Assembly: GCA_001298575.1 (NCBI GenBank)
Contig: LJCV01000122.1
Location: 26,103-90,102, forward strand
Direction of reading: 5' to 3'
DNA from: Actinobacteria bacterium OK074
GTDB taxonomy: Bacteria > Actinomycetota > Actinomycetes > Streptomycetales > Streptomycetaceae
Length of the DNA stretch: 64,000 bases
Made by a program: the position numbers and the translations under genes. The notes beneath the pieces were generated by a model. The model made no database searches and was not told where the DNA came from. It saw only the letters and a program-made list of their open reading frames with translations. Positions 53,133 through 61,900 of this stretch are shown here, in pieces (the first letter of the stretch is position 1; each line of letters starts with the position of its first letter).

Positions 53133-54068
53133 TCACAGGTCGAGCACGAGCCGCTTCCCCTTGCACCGGGACACGCAGATCAACATCGTCTCACCGGCCT
53201 CCCGTTCCTCCTCCGAGAGGATCGAGTCGCGGTGGTCCGGGGCGCCTTCGAGAACCTCGGTCTCGCAGGTGCCGCAGGTGCCCTCGGTGCACGAGAAGAG
53301 CGCGTCGACACCCGCGTCCCGCACGGTCTGGAGCACGGAGACCCCGACGGGCACGGTCAGCGTCATCCCCGACTGCTCAAGAACCACCTCGAACTCGTGG
53401 TCCCCGCCCGTGACCTGCTCCTTCGGCTGGAACCGCTCCACCCGCAGCGCACCCGAAGGACAGCGCTCCTCCACCGCGTCCAGCAACGGGCCGGGACCGC
53501 AGCAGTACACGAGGGTGCCCTCGGGCAACTCGTCGAGCACGGACGGCAGATCGAGCAGCCCGCTCTCGTCCTGCGGGGCCAGCGTCACCCGGTCGCCGTA
53601 GCGCGCCAACTCCTCGGTGAACGCCATGGATTCGCGGCTGCGACCGCCGTAGAGCAGGGTCCACTCGGCGCCCGCCGCCTCGACCGCGGCGAGCATCGGC
53701 AGGATCGGGGTGATGCCGATGCCGCCCGCCACGAACCGGTAACGGGGCGCGGACTGCAACGCGAAGTTGTTGCGCGGCCCGCGCACCCGCACCTTCGCGC
53801 CCAGCCCCAACTGCTCGTGCACATACGCGGATCCGCCGCGCCCCGCGGATTCCCGCAGCACCGCGATCCGCCACACCTCCCGCTCGGCCGGGTCCCCGCA
53901 CAGCGAGTACTGCCGCTCCAGACCGGGTCCGAGCACCACGTCGACATGGGCGCCCGGCTCCCAGTCGGGCAGCGACTCGCCCAGCGGGTGGCGCAGTCGG
54001 AGCACGACCACCCCTTCGGCCGCCGACTCCCGTCGGTCGACGACGAGTTCGGCTTCGTACGACGTCAT
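53133..54068 (-). CDS. Rieske oxygenase reductase (phthalate dioxygenase reductase type)
   Basis: 311 residues, order FMN-NAD-ferredoxin. Flavin-binding RQYSLCGDP near 53-61, NAD-binding FVAGGIGITPILPML, and a C-terminal plant-type 2Fe-2S with cysteines in ALFSCTEGTCGTCETEVL and a last one in MLICVSRCKGKRL. This layout is that of VanB and phthalate dioxygenase reductase. It hands electrons from NADH to the Rieske oxygenase two genes upstream. ATG 54068 follows AGAGGA and overlaps the small-gene stop as ATGA. Confidence 0.95.
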   Translation of the reverse strand: MTSYEAELVVDRRESAAEGVVVLRLRHPLGESLPDWEPGAHVDVVLGPGLERQYSLCGDPAEREVWRIAVLRESAGRGGSAYVHEQLGLGAKVRVRGPRNNFALQSAPRYRFVAGGIGITPILPMLAAVEAAGAEWTLLYGGRSRESMAFTEELARYGDRVTLAPQDESGLLDLPSVLDELPEGTLVYCCGPGPLLDAVEERCPSGALRVERFQPKEQVTGGDHEFEVVLEQSGMTLTVPVGVSVLQTVRDAGVDALFSCTEGTCGTCETEVLEGAPDHRDSILSEEEREAGETMLICVSRCKGKRLVLDL

Positions 54069-54271
54069 CGGCTGTCCTCTTGCGGTGAGCTGACGGCATG
54101 GCCGCGCGGGTGGGCGAGCATCCACTCCCACATCGACACCGGGTCCTGGTCGGCGTGTTCGGCCCCGCAGTGGCAGGTGCCGTGCAGGACGTCGGTACCG
54201 GGGAGCCAGTCGACGCGGTAGACCTCGCGGGGCGGCGTGCCGTGCGCGTCGGTCGACGGGGGCCGCGTCAC
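54065..54271 (-). CDS. Small Cys/His-rich protein between Rieske oxygenase and reductase
   Basis: 68 residues, GTG start at 54271. The start overlaps the oxygenase stop as GTGA, and the stop overlaps the reductase start as ATGA, so it is locked into the operon and almost certainly translated. C33-H34-C35 followed by H39, H54 and H58 (GTCHCGAEH ... MLAHPRGH) suggests a metal-binding mini-domain. No signal or membrane segment. I do not recognise the family. Possible roles are metal or cluster delivery to the oxygenase, or an assembly partner. Confidence 0.8.
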   Translation of the reverse strand: MTRPPSTDAHGTPPREVYRVDWLPGTDVLHGTCHCGAEHADQDPVSMWEWMLAHPRGHAVSSPQEDSR

Positions 54272-55332
54272 TGGACCCTCTCCACGGGCTTGGCGCCCTC
54301 CTCGACCAGCCGGGCCAGGATCCGGCGGGCGGCCAGCCCACCGGTGTCGATGTTGATGCTCAGCTCCTGGTAGCCGGTGCGCTCCGAACCGAGCGTCTCC
54401 TGAAGGAGGTTGAGGGCGTCCACGTCCTGCATGACGACGGTGTGGTTGTTGCTCCGCAGGAACTCGGTGACCTCCTCGTCCTCCGTCGCCCAGTCGCGCG
54501 AGACCATCCAGAAGTCGTACACATGGCCGTCCGCGGACGGCGTGATGGCGTACGTGATCTCGGTGTGGAAGCCGTTCGGGTCGCTGCCGTCCGCCTCCGG
54601 CACCACACCGACCGGCGCGATCCGGCTGTGCAGCAGGTACAGGCAGGGCGCGTGGTACTCGATGTCCTGCCAGCGCGTGATGCGGCCCTCGATGCCGGTG
54701 GACCTCGCGTAGAACGGCGGGCACTCGGCGTCGTCCATGTGCCGGCTCACCCGCACGATGCCCGCGCCCTCGTCGACCTCGGTGGTGATCGGCGTCTCCG
54801 CGACCTCGGGCGTGCCGATGTAACCGCCGTGCAGATACGTCTCGTGCGAGAGGTCGAGCAGGTTGTCGACGAGGAGGCCGTAGTCGGCGTCGATCGGCTC
54901 CATGCCGCGCACGGTGACCCAGCCCGGCGCGTCGAGGTGCCGGGCGCGCGGGATGGCCTGGGGGTCGGCGAGCGCCGGATCGCCGATCCACACCCAGATC
55001 AGCGCGTCCTGCTCGACGACCGGGTACGACGCCACCCGCGCCGTACGCGGCACACGTTTCTGCCCCGGCACGTACACGCAGGTGCCCGTCGTGTCGTACG
55101 TGAACCCGTGGTACCCGCACACGATCCGGTCGCCGTCCAGGCCGCTCTTGTGCAGCGGGTACCGGCGGTGCACACACCGGTCGTGCAGCGCGACGGGCGT
55201 GCCGTCCTCCTCGGTCCGGTAGAAGACGAGCGGCTCCCCGAGGATCGTCCGGCCGAGCAACTCCCGCCCCACCTCGTGCGCGTAGGCGGCGACGTACCAC
55301 TGGTTCCTGGCGAAGGCGGTGGTGTGCGGCAT
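54268..55332 (-). CDS. Rieske non-heme iron oxygenase, VanA-like
   Basis: 354 residues from ATG 55332 with GGAG upstream. Rieske cluster ligands CVH in DRCVHRRYPLHKS and CGYH in IVCGYHGFTYDTTG. Mononuclear-iron site in VDNLLDLSHETYLH, with the bridging Asp and two His. Size and motifs fit ring-hydroxylating or O-demethylating enzymes of the vanillate demethylase branch rather than the two-subunit dioxygenases. The substrate is probably a methoxylated or carboxylated aromatic imported by the adjacent ABC system; this is inferred from context. Confidence 0.93.
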   Translation of the reverse strand: MPHTTAFARNQWYVAAYAHEVGRELLGRTILGEPLVFYRTEEDGTPVALHDRCVHRRYPLHKSGLDGDRIVCGYHGFTYDTTGTCVYVPGQKRVPRTARVASYPVVEQDALIWVWIGDPALADPQAIPRARHLDAPGWVTVRGMEPIDADYGLLVDNLLDLSHETYLHGGYIGTPEVAETPITTEVDEGAGIVRVSRHMDDAECPPFYARSTGIEGRITRWQDIEYHAPCLYLLHSRIAPVGVVPEADGSDPNGFHTEITYAITPSADGHVYDFWMVSRDWATEDEEVTEFLRSNNHTVVMQDVDALNLLQETLGSERTGYQELSINIDTGGLAARRILARLVEEGAKPVERVQ

Positions 55333-55495
55333 CTTTGCGGCTCCCGTCTGTCTGCTGGTGACGTCATCGTCGGGAAGGAAGCGGGGGTGCGGCAATGGGT
55401 CTTCCGCCCGGCGGAAGGCGGTGGGTGTGTGGACGGGCGGGGACGCGGACGGGCGGGGCGGGCGTGGGCTGCCGTCGCCGTCGGCGGTGGCGCCG

Positions 55496-56185
55496 TCAGG
55501 CCGCCGGGCGGACCAGGCCGTACTCGTAGGCGAAGGCCACCGCCTGGACGCGGGCCCGGGCGCCGATCTTGGCGAGGATGTGGCTGATGTGGGACTTCAC
55601 GGTGGTCGGGGCGATGGAGAGCCGGGTGGCGATCTCGGCGTTGGACCAGCCGGAGGCGACGGCGGTGAGGACGTCGCGTTCGCGTCCGGTGAGGGAGCCG
55701 AGTCCGTTCTCCTGGCGCACGGCCCGGGGCGCGCGCTGCTGGCGGACGGCGTCGATGAGCGCGCGGGTCAGGCCGGGGGTGATGGCCGCGTCCCCGGCGG
55801 CCACGACGCGGACGGCCGCGGTGAGTTCGTCGGGGGTGGCGTCCGTGAGGAGGAAGCCGCCGGCACCGGCGCGGAGGGCGGCGTAGGCGTATCCCTCGTG
55901 GCTGGGCGGGGTCAGGACGAGGACTCGCGGAGGGTGCCCTTCCGCTGCTCCTGCCGGGTGGGGGAACGCGGGCCGCGCGATGTGCCGGATGGCCTCGATG
56001 CCGTCCGAGTCGGACAGCCGGCCGTCCATCAGGACGACGTCGGGGCGGAGCGCGGTGCTCAGCCGGACCGCATCGGCCCCGTTCGCCGCCTCGCCGACGA
56101 CGGTCAGGTCGGACTCGGCGTCCAGGAGCATGCGCAGGGCGAGCCGCTGTAGGGACTGGTCGTTGACGATGAGTACGGAGGCCAT
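55496..56185 (-). CDS. LuxR/NarL-type response regulator without adjacent kinase
   Basis: 229 residues. Receiver domain with phosphoacceptor D54 (VVLMDGRLSDSDG), a Thr in VLVLTPPSHEG and a C-terminal LuxR HTH (SLTGRERDVLTAVASGWSNA, TVKSHISHILAKIGARARVQ). The usual acidic pair at the N-terminus reads ND (N8, D9) instead of DD or ED, so Mg binding could be altered. No histidine kinase gene is next to it. Palindromic sites lie just upstream. It may be an orphan regulator at the edge of the polyketide region. Confidence 0.92.
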   Translation of the reverse strand: MASVLIVNDQSLQRLALRMLLDAESDLTVVGEAANGADAVRLSTALRPDVVLMDGRLSDSDGIEAIRHIARPAFPHPAGAAEGHPPRVLVLTPPSHEGYAYAALRAGAGGFLLTDATPDELTAAVRVVAAGDAAITPGLTRALIDAVRQQRAPRAVRQENGLGSLTGRERDVLTAVASGWSNAEIATRLSIAPTTVKSHISHILAKIGARARVQAVAFAYEYGLVRPAA

Positions 56186-56208
56186 GGCAGTCGTTCTCCA
56201 TGCGGTAG

Positions 56209-56273
56209 GAACGAAACGGTTTCGTTCACTTGGGTGCCAGCGTAGCCCGGCGGCTATCGAAACGGAACCGTTT
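56209..56273. promoter_or_regulatory. Two GAAACGG-based inverted repeats upstream of response regulator
   Basis: GAACGAAAC-G-GTTTCGTTC (56209-56227, perfect 9-bp arms) and AAACGG-AA-CCGTTT (56260-56273, perfect 6-bp arms). Both use the half-site GAAACGG, and they lie 24-90 bp before the response-regulator start, suggesting a dimeric regulator binding twice, possibly autoregulation. Confidence 0.7.
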
Positions 56274-57219
56274 TCCTGTGGTTTGGCTCACGCGGTCGCG
56301 GCCTTGTGGGCGGGGTCGGGATGGTGCCGTCGTATGCGCAACCCGAGGAACTACCCAGAACTCCACGGAAACCACCAAGGTGGCACCTGATTCGGCAGAA
56401 ATGCCCGTGTCTTGTTGGAGCGTCGGGGGTGGGCGTGTTCGCCTGGGCGTCCGGCGGGTTAATTCCGTGGTGGTCGGATTCCGGTGCGGGCGGGAACCGG
56501 AGGGGTGCGCGAACGCGTCCGGAATAAATGGATCCTTTCGTTGGGAAGGGGCCCCGGTTGATATGGCGTTCGGTGGCTCCGGTAATGGCGTGAGTGGTGG
56601 CTTCGGTGGTGGTGCGGGATTCCGGAACAGGGTGCGGAGTTGCACGGGAAAACGCACCGCCCAGCTGTGTGGGGCAGGTCTGCGGGGCGCTGAGGGGGTG
56701 GTGAAGGGGTGCTGAGGGGGCGGTGAAGGCTCAGAAGGGCGTTCATCTCGCCCTCAAACCCCTTGGTCACCATCGTGACCGAACCGATACGAATGGCCGG
56801 TGTGGTGCGGTGTTGGAACGTTTCCGCATGTGGACGCTCACGTTACGCGCACGCCACCTCGTGCGAAGCGGCAGGTGAAAGCGCTCTCCCCGTAGGGGCT
56901 TCCCCCGGGGCGACACACGGGTACCGCGTCGATGTAACACAGCACCGGGGGTGGCGGCTTTCGCGGGCGGTGCACATGTGACCGTACCGAACCCCTGATA
57001 CCGAACCCCCGTACCGTGCGGCGACCGAACCCGCAGTGCGGGGGGACCGCAGTGTTTTCTCAGCCGGGCCGATCGTCGTTGACTCCGGCGCGCGGCCGAC
57101 CCTACTGTCCGTGACAACGGCGCAGACAATTCAACGAGGTATTTCTCGCGGCCGTCTTTCCCGTTCTTCCTTCGCTGTTGAACTGATTCATTTCATGCGA
57201 CGCCCACGAAAGGGTTTCC
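56274..57219. other. Long gene-free regulatory region before the PAS-LuxR gene
   Basis: 946 bp without a convincing gene; the reading frames here lack ribosome sites and family motifs. Visible elements: GGTCAC-CATC-GTGACC (56765-56780, perfect arms) and a GAAAGCGCTCTCC box near 56877. A promoter-like pair, TTGACT (57079-57084), 18-nt spacer, TACTGT (57103-57108), lies about 110 bp before the PAS-LuxR start. The stretch is less GC-rich than the rest. Confidence 0.55.
57079..57108 (+). promoter_or_regulatory. Putative vegetative promoter of PAS-LuxR gene
   Basis: TTGACT and TACTGT separated by 18 nt, close to the HrdB-type consensus (TTGACA, TANNNT). Predicted start of transcription near 57115, leaving a leader of about 105 nt. 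Unproven. Confidence 0.45.
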
Positions 57220-57915
57220 ATGCTCCAGCATGCCGATAGGTCGACGATGGTCAGTGGCCTTCCCGAATTCCCGCGTACCGCCGCCCGCCGCGACCGGCGT
57301 CCCCATCCGCCGCAACCCCCGCAGCACGCCACCTGTATGGCGAGCCTCGACTCCGGCCTCAGAATAGAAGGGGCGAATCCCGACTTCTTCCGTCATGTCG
57401 CCCGCCCGTCCACGGAGATCTTCGGACGCAGCTTCTACGACGTCCTGCACCCGAGCGCCCGCAACATCCTCCCCAAGCACTTCACCCACCTCGCGAACGG
57501 CCACGGCAGCCGCTTCGTCGAACGCGTGGTCGCCATGCGGGGCCACGACGCGGTCTTCTCGGCGGAGATCACCGGCATCGCCATCAAGGGCGAGGGCGGC
57601 GACCTGTCGGGCGTCGTCGTCCTGATGAGCCCGGACGACGAACCCTCCGACGCGGCGGAACGGCCGGCCAAGCCGACGCCCATGCTCACCGCGCTCGACG
57701 CCCGCATCCTCGAAGGTGTCGCCATCGGCGCCTCGACCGTCCAGCTGGCCTCGCGTCTCTACCTCAGCCGCCAGGGGGTCGAGTACCACGTCGGCCTGAT
57801 GCTCCGCCGCTTCAAGGCGCCGAACCGCGCGGCGCTGGTGTCCCGGGCGTACTCGATGGGTGTGCTCACCGTCGGCAGCTGGCCGCCCCGGGCGGTGCCC
57901 GACTTCGTCAAGTGA
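57220..57915 (+). CDS. PAS-LuxR regulator (PimM-type pathway activator)
   Basis: 231 residues. A PAS fold occupies about 40-140 (CMASLDSGLRIEGANPDFFR, FGRSFYDVLHPSARNILPKH). A LuxR helix-turn-helix lies at about 155-215 (LTALDARILEGVAIGASTVQ, RLYLSRQGVEYHVGLMLRRF). The PAS-LuxR order is typical of polyene and other macrolide pathway activators such as PimM. Those lie in or next to type I PKS clusters, as here (PKS starts 1 kb away). The N-terminal 35 residues are a Pro/Arg-rich extension. ATG 57220 is six bases after AAAGGG. A hairpin follows at 57994. Confidence 0.93.
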   Translation: MLQHADRSTMVSGLPEFPRTAARRDRRPHPPQPPQHATCMASLDSGLRIEGANPDFFRHVARPSTEIFGRSFYDVLHPSARNILPKHFTHLANGHGSRFVERVVAMRGHDAVFSAEITGIAIKGEGGDLSGVVVLMSPDDEPSDAAERPAKPTPMLTALDARILEGVAIGASTVQLASRLYLSRQGVEYHVGLMLRRFKAPNRAALVSRAYSMGVLTVGSWPPRAVPDFVK

Positions 57916-57928
57916 GCCGCGCTGCTCT

Positions 57929-57961
57929 GCTCGGCCTGGTCCCCAGCTCGGCCTGGTCCCC
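57929..57961. repeat. 16-bp direct repeat, two copies
   Basis: GCTCGGCCTGGTCCCC occurs at 57929-57944 and 57946-57961, separated by one A, right after the PAS-LuxR stop. Confidence 0.8.
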
Positions 57962-57993
57962 GTTCCGCCCTCCTTCCCGCACTCTTCACGCCG

Positions 57994-58030
57994 ACGCCGG
58001 TTTCCCCTGATCACAGTGGGAATCCGGCGT
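57994..58030 (+). terminator. Terminator after PAS-LuxR gene
   Basis: ACGCCGGTTTCCC, 11-nt loop, GGGAATCCGGCGT: 13-bp arms with one mismatch. Further on, 58163-58197 has short TTGGCCG repeats and no gene. Confidence 0.7.
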
Positions 58031-58214
58031 TTCGCATGTGTGCGTGCGTGACGGCAGCGCGGACGGCCGTACCGGGGAGCGCTGGTGTCCACGGGCACGA
58101 GGAAGCCCCGGCGGCGGTCGCCACCGGGGCCTTGCTCGTACCGGGTCGTGGGTCGTGAGCTGTTGGCCGTTGGCCGTTGGTCGCTGGCCGTTGGTGTCGG
58201 GGTCCGGCCGGTCG

Positions 58215-58502
58215 TCAGCGGCGGTGGCCGCCGATGCCCTCGTCGTCCGCGTCCTGCCAGGGCACGTGGTGGTACGGGCCGTCCTTGATGCGTACGACAT
58301 TGCGGGCCCCCGCTCTCGCGTGCGGCACTGCACGTCGGCCCCGGCGTCGCGGCATGTCCTCCATGTCCAGCTGGAACCGGTCGAGATCGTTCACCAGCCT
58401 GCGCACGTACGGTGAATCGCCCTCGGCCTGCCGCAGCGACTCAAGGCCGGCGCGCAGCCGGGCCAGAGCACTGCGCACGTCCACGAGTTCCGCGCTCGTC
58501 AT
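58215..58502 (-). CDS. Small hypothetical protein
   Basis: 95 residues, ATG 58502 with an excellent GGAGG ribosome site six bases upstream. N-terminal half is a likely helical or coiled segment (LVDVRSALARLRAGLESLRQ, PYVRRLVNDLDRFQLDMED). The C-terminal half is basic then His/Asp-rich (RRRGRRAVPHARAGARN, GPYHHVPWQDADDEGIGGHR). No signal or membrane segment, family not recognised. It is divergent from the PKS and downstream of the PAS-LuxR gene on the other strand. The 405-bp gap up to 58907 should hold the PKS promoter; I see no clear boxes. Confidence 0.78.
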   Translation of the reverse strand: MTSAELVDVRSALARLRAGLESLRQAEGDSPYVRRLVNDLDRFQLDMEDMPRRRGRRAVPHARAGARNVVRIKDGPYHHVPWQDADDEGIGGHRR

Positions 58503-58907
58503 GACTTCCCTCCGTCTCCTCCGGACCGGTCGAGGGGTCCGCCAGGAACGCCCACCCAGGATCCGGACACGTCACCGCGTCTCCTGGGCGGTGCCGCGTT
58601 CATTGAGGGACAGAACCCGGACGAGCGCAACACTCGGCGCCCGCCCCGGCACGATCACTGGGACTTTTCCCGAAACCGCGCCGCGCGGGCCGCTGTTCGC
58701 GGCTCCCGTACCCCGCGGGAATCTAGGGGCCGCCCTAGTGCGTGCGCGCCTACCGTGGGGAGCCCCGGCGGTCCGTGATCCACTGCCCGAGCCCTGACCT
58801 GCGGGTACGGGCCGCCAACCACGCCGTGCGCCGCGCGCATGCCGTACCCACGCCGAACTCGTCGTCTGCGGTCCATGCAAGCCGGGCCAACAAGCTGGTG
58901 GAGTGGA

Positions 58908-61900
58908 ATGAGCGAGTCAGTACGCACACCGAACGGGTCAGAACGCACACCGTGCGGGCTGGACACCACGCCCCGGCGTGCCATCGCGGTCATCGGCCTG
59001 GCCTGCCGGCTGCCCGGCGCCCCGACCCCCGACGCCCTCTGGCGCCTGCTCCGCGCCGGGGACAGCGCGATACGTCCTACTCCCGCCGAACGGCTGGGAG
59101 TTGGCGCGGGTACGGCGGATGCGTCTGACTCCCCGTCAGGTGACGGTGCTCCTCGCTGGGGTGGATTCCTCGACGACGTGGACCTGTTCGACGCCGGGTT
59201 CTTCGGGGTCTCGCCGCGCGAGGCCGACGCGATGGACCCGCAGCAGCGCCTGGTCCTCGAACTCGCCTGGGAAGCCCTGGAGGACTCCCGCATCGTCCCC
59301 GGGCGGCTCGCCGACACCAGCACCGGAGTGTTCATCGGCGCCGCCCACGACGACTACGCCACCCTGCTGCACGCGCTCGGCCCCGAGAACGTCACCCACC
59401 AGTCCTTCACCGGCACCCACCGGGCCCTCATCGCCAACCGGCTCTCCTACCTGCTCGGTCTGCGCGGCCCCAGCATCACCCTCGACTCGGCCCAGTCCTC
59501 CTCGCTCGTCGCCCTCCACCTCGCCTGCGAGAGCCTGCGCAGCGGCGACAGCGACCTCGCCCTCGTGGGCGGCGTCAACCTCCAACTCGCCCCCGAGAGC
59601 AGCCTTTACCCCCACCGGTTCGGCGCGCTCTCGCCCGACGGCCACTGCTACACGTTCGACGCCCGCGCCAACGGTTACGTCCGCGGCGAGGGCGGCGGCG
59701 CCGTCGTACTGAAGCCGCTGGACCGGGCCCTGGCCGACGGCGACCCCGTCCGCGCCGTCATCCGCGGCAGCGCCGTCAACAACGACGGCGGCGGCGACAC
59801 CCTCACCGCGCCCGACCCGCGCGCCCAGGAGGACGTGATCCGGCGCGCGCTGCGCAACGCCGGGGCGGCGCCGTACGACATCCAGTATGTCGAACTCCAC
59901 GGCACGGGCACGCCGGTTGGCGACCCGGTCGAGGCGACCGCGCTGGGCGCGGCCCTCGGCGCCGGACGGAACGCCGACGAACCGCTGCGCGTCGGCTCGG
60001 TCAAGACCAACGTGGGCCACCTGGAAGGTGCGGCGGGCATCGCCGGCCTCCTCAAGACCGTGCTCGCACTCCAGCACCGCGAACTCCCGCCGAGCCTCAA
60101 CTACGCCCATCCCAACCCGGACATCTCTTTCGATGCGCTTCGGCTGCGAGTCCAGGACGGCCCGGGGCCGTGGCCTCGCCCCGATGTGCCCCTCATGGCC
60201 GGGGTGAGTGCGTTCGGGATGGGCGGGACGAATGCGCATGTGGTGTTGGAGGAGGCGCCGGGGGTGGCGCCGGGGTCGGCGGCGGAGACGGAGGTCGGTG
60301 ACGGTACGGGGGCGGTCTTCGCGGCTGGTGGCGGTGTGGTGCCGTGGGTTGTCTCGGGGCGCGGTGCGGAGGGAGTCGCCGGGCAGGCGGGGCGGTTGGC
60401 CGCGTTCGCGGAGTCGGCCGGGGACGACGGCGTGCGACCGGTTGACGTGGCGTGGTCGTTGGCGGGTTCGCGTACGGCGTTCGACGGCCGGGCTGTCGTC
60501 GTGGGGAGCGGTGTCGCCGAACTCGGTGCTGAGCTTGGGGTGTTGGCGTCCGATGGGGTGACGGGGGCGGGGGTTGTGCGAGGTGTTGTCGCTGGGGGTG
60601 CTGATCGGGTGGTGTTTGTGTTTCCTGGGCAGGGGGCGCAGTGGGTGGGGATGGGGCGGGAGTTGTGGGACTCCTCGCCGGTGTTCGCCGCGTCGATGGA
60701 GGCGTGCGAGCGGGCGTTGTCGTTGTTCGTGGACTGGTCGTTGAGTGATGTGGTGTGTGGTGGGGGTGAGTTGGTGGATGTGGATGTGGTGCAGCCGGTG
60801 TCGTGGGCGGTGATGGTGTCGTTGGCGGCGTTGTGGCGGGCGTCGGGGGTTGAGCCGTCGGTGGTGGTGGGGCATTCGCAGGGTGAGATCGCGGCTGCGG
60901 TGGTGGCGGGAGGTCTTTCGTTGGAGGACGGGGCGCGGGTGGTGGCGCTGCGGTCGAAGGCGATCCGGGCCATTGCCGGGCGTGGGGGCATGGTGTCAAT
61001 TGCCTTGCCATTGGCTGGTGTCGAGGAGTTGTTGGCCGGTTGGGCGGGGCGGGTCGATGTCGCCGCCGTCAATGGTCCTGGGTCGGTCGTCGTGGCCGGG
61101 GATGCGGATGCCCTGGACTCGTTGGTGGCTCACTGCGAGGCTGCCGAGGTTCGGGCTCGTCGTGTTCCGGTGGATTACGCCTCGCACACCTGGCATGTGG
61201 AGTCGATCGAGGGGGAGTTGGCGGAGGCGCTGGCGGCTGTCGCTCCCCGTTCGGGTTCGGTGCCGTTCTTTTCCACCGCTGAGGCGGAATTGGTCGACAC
61301 GGCTCGGTTGGACGGCGGTTACTGGTACCGCAACCTTCGGCAGCGGGTGCGTTTCGCCGAGGCCGTCGAGAGCTTGGCCGGTCAGGGTTACGCGGCCTTC
61401 GTGGAGGTCAGCTCGCATCCCGTGCTGGGCATGGCGGTGCAGGAGGCGGCTCCGGATGCGGTTGTGGTCGGCAGCCTTCGTCGTGACCAGGGTGGTGCTG
61501 AGCGCTTCCTGACTTCCCTGGCGGAGGCGTGGGTGCGGGGTGTCGCGGTCGACTGGACGGCCGTCCTCTCCGGTCGAGGCGCCCGCACGATTTCCCTTCC
61601 GACCTACGCTTTCCAGCGTCGCCGCTACTGGCTCCAGGGCGGTGAGTCCGGTGCTCGCCGTCGTACCCTCCCGGCGGAAGTGGTGGGGGAGGCCGACGAG
61701 TTGGCGTCGACGCTGACCGCTGCGCCGTCCGCCTTGTCCGTCCTGCCTGTTGGGCGCGACGATCTGGAGCAGCGGGTCCGGGCGCACGCGGCTGTGGTGT
61801 TGGGGCATGGGGCGGCCGGTGACGTCGAAGTGGCGCTGACGTTCAAGGCGTTGGGCTTCGACTCCGCCACCTCGGTGGAGTTGCGGAACCGGCTGGTCAC

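Noticed and set aside
56230..56715. Possible 161-residue gene in the long intergenic region
   Set aside because: Gly/Arg/Val-rich translation without ribosome site or recognisable fold; third-position GC not typical of neighbours.
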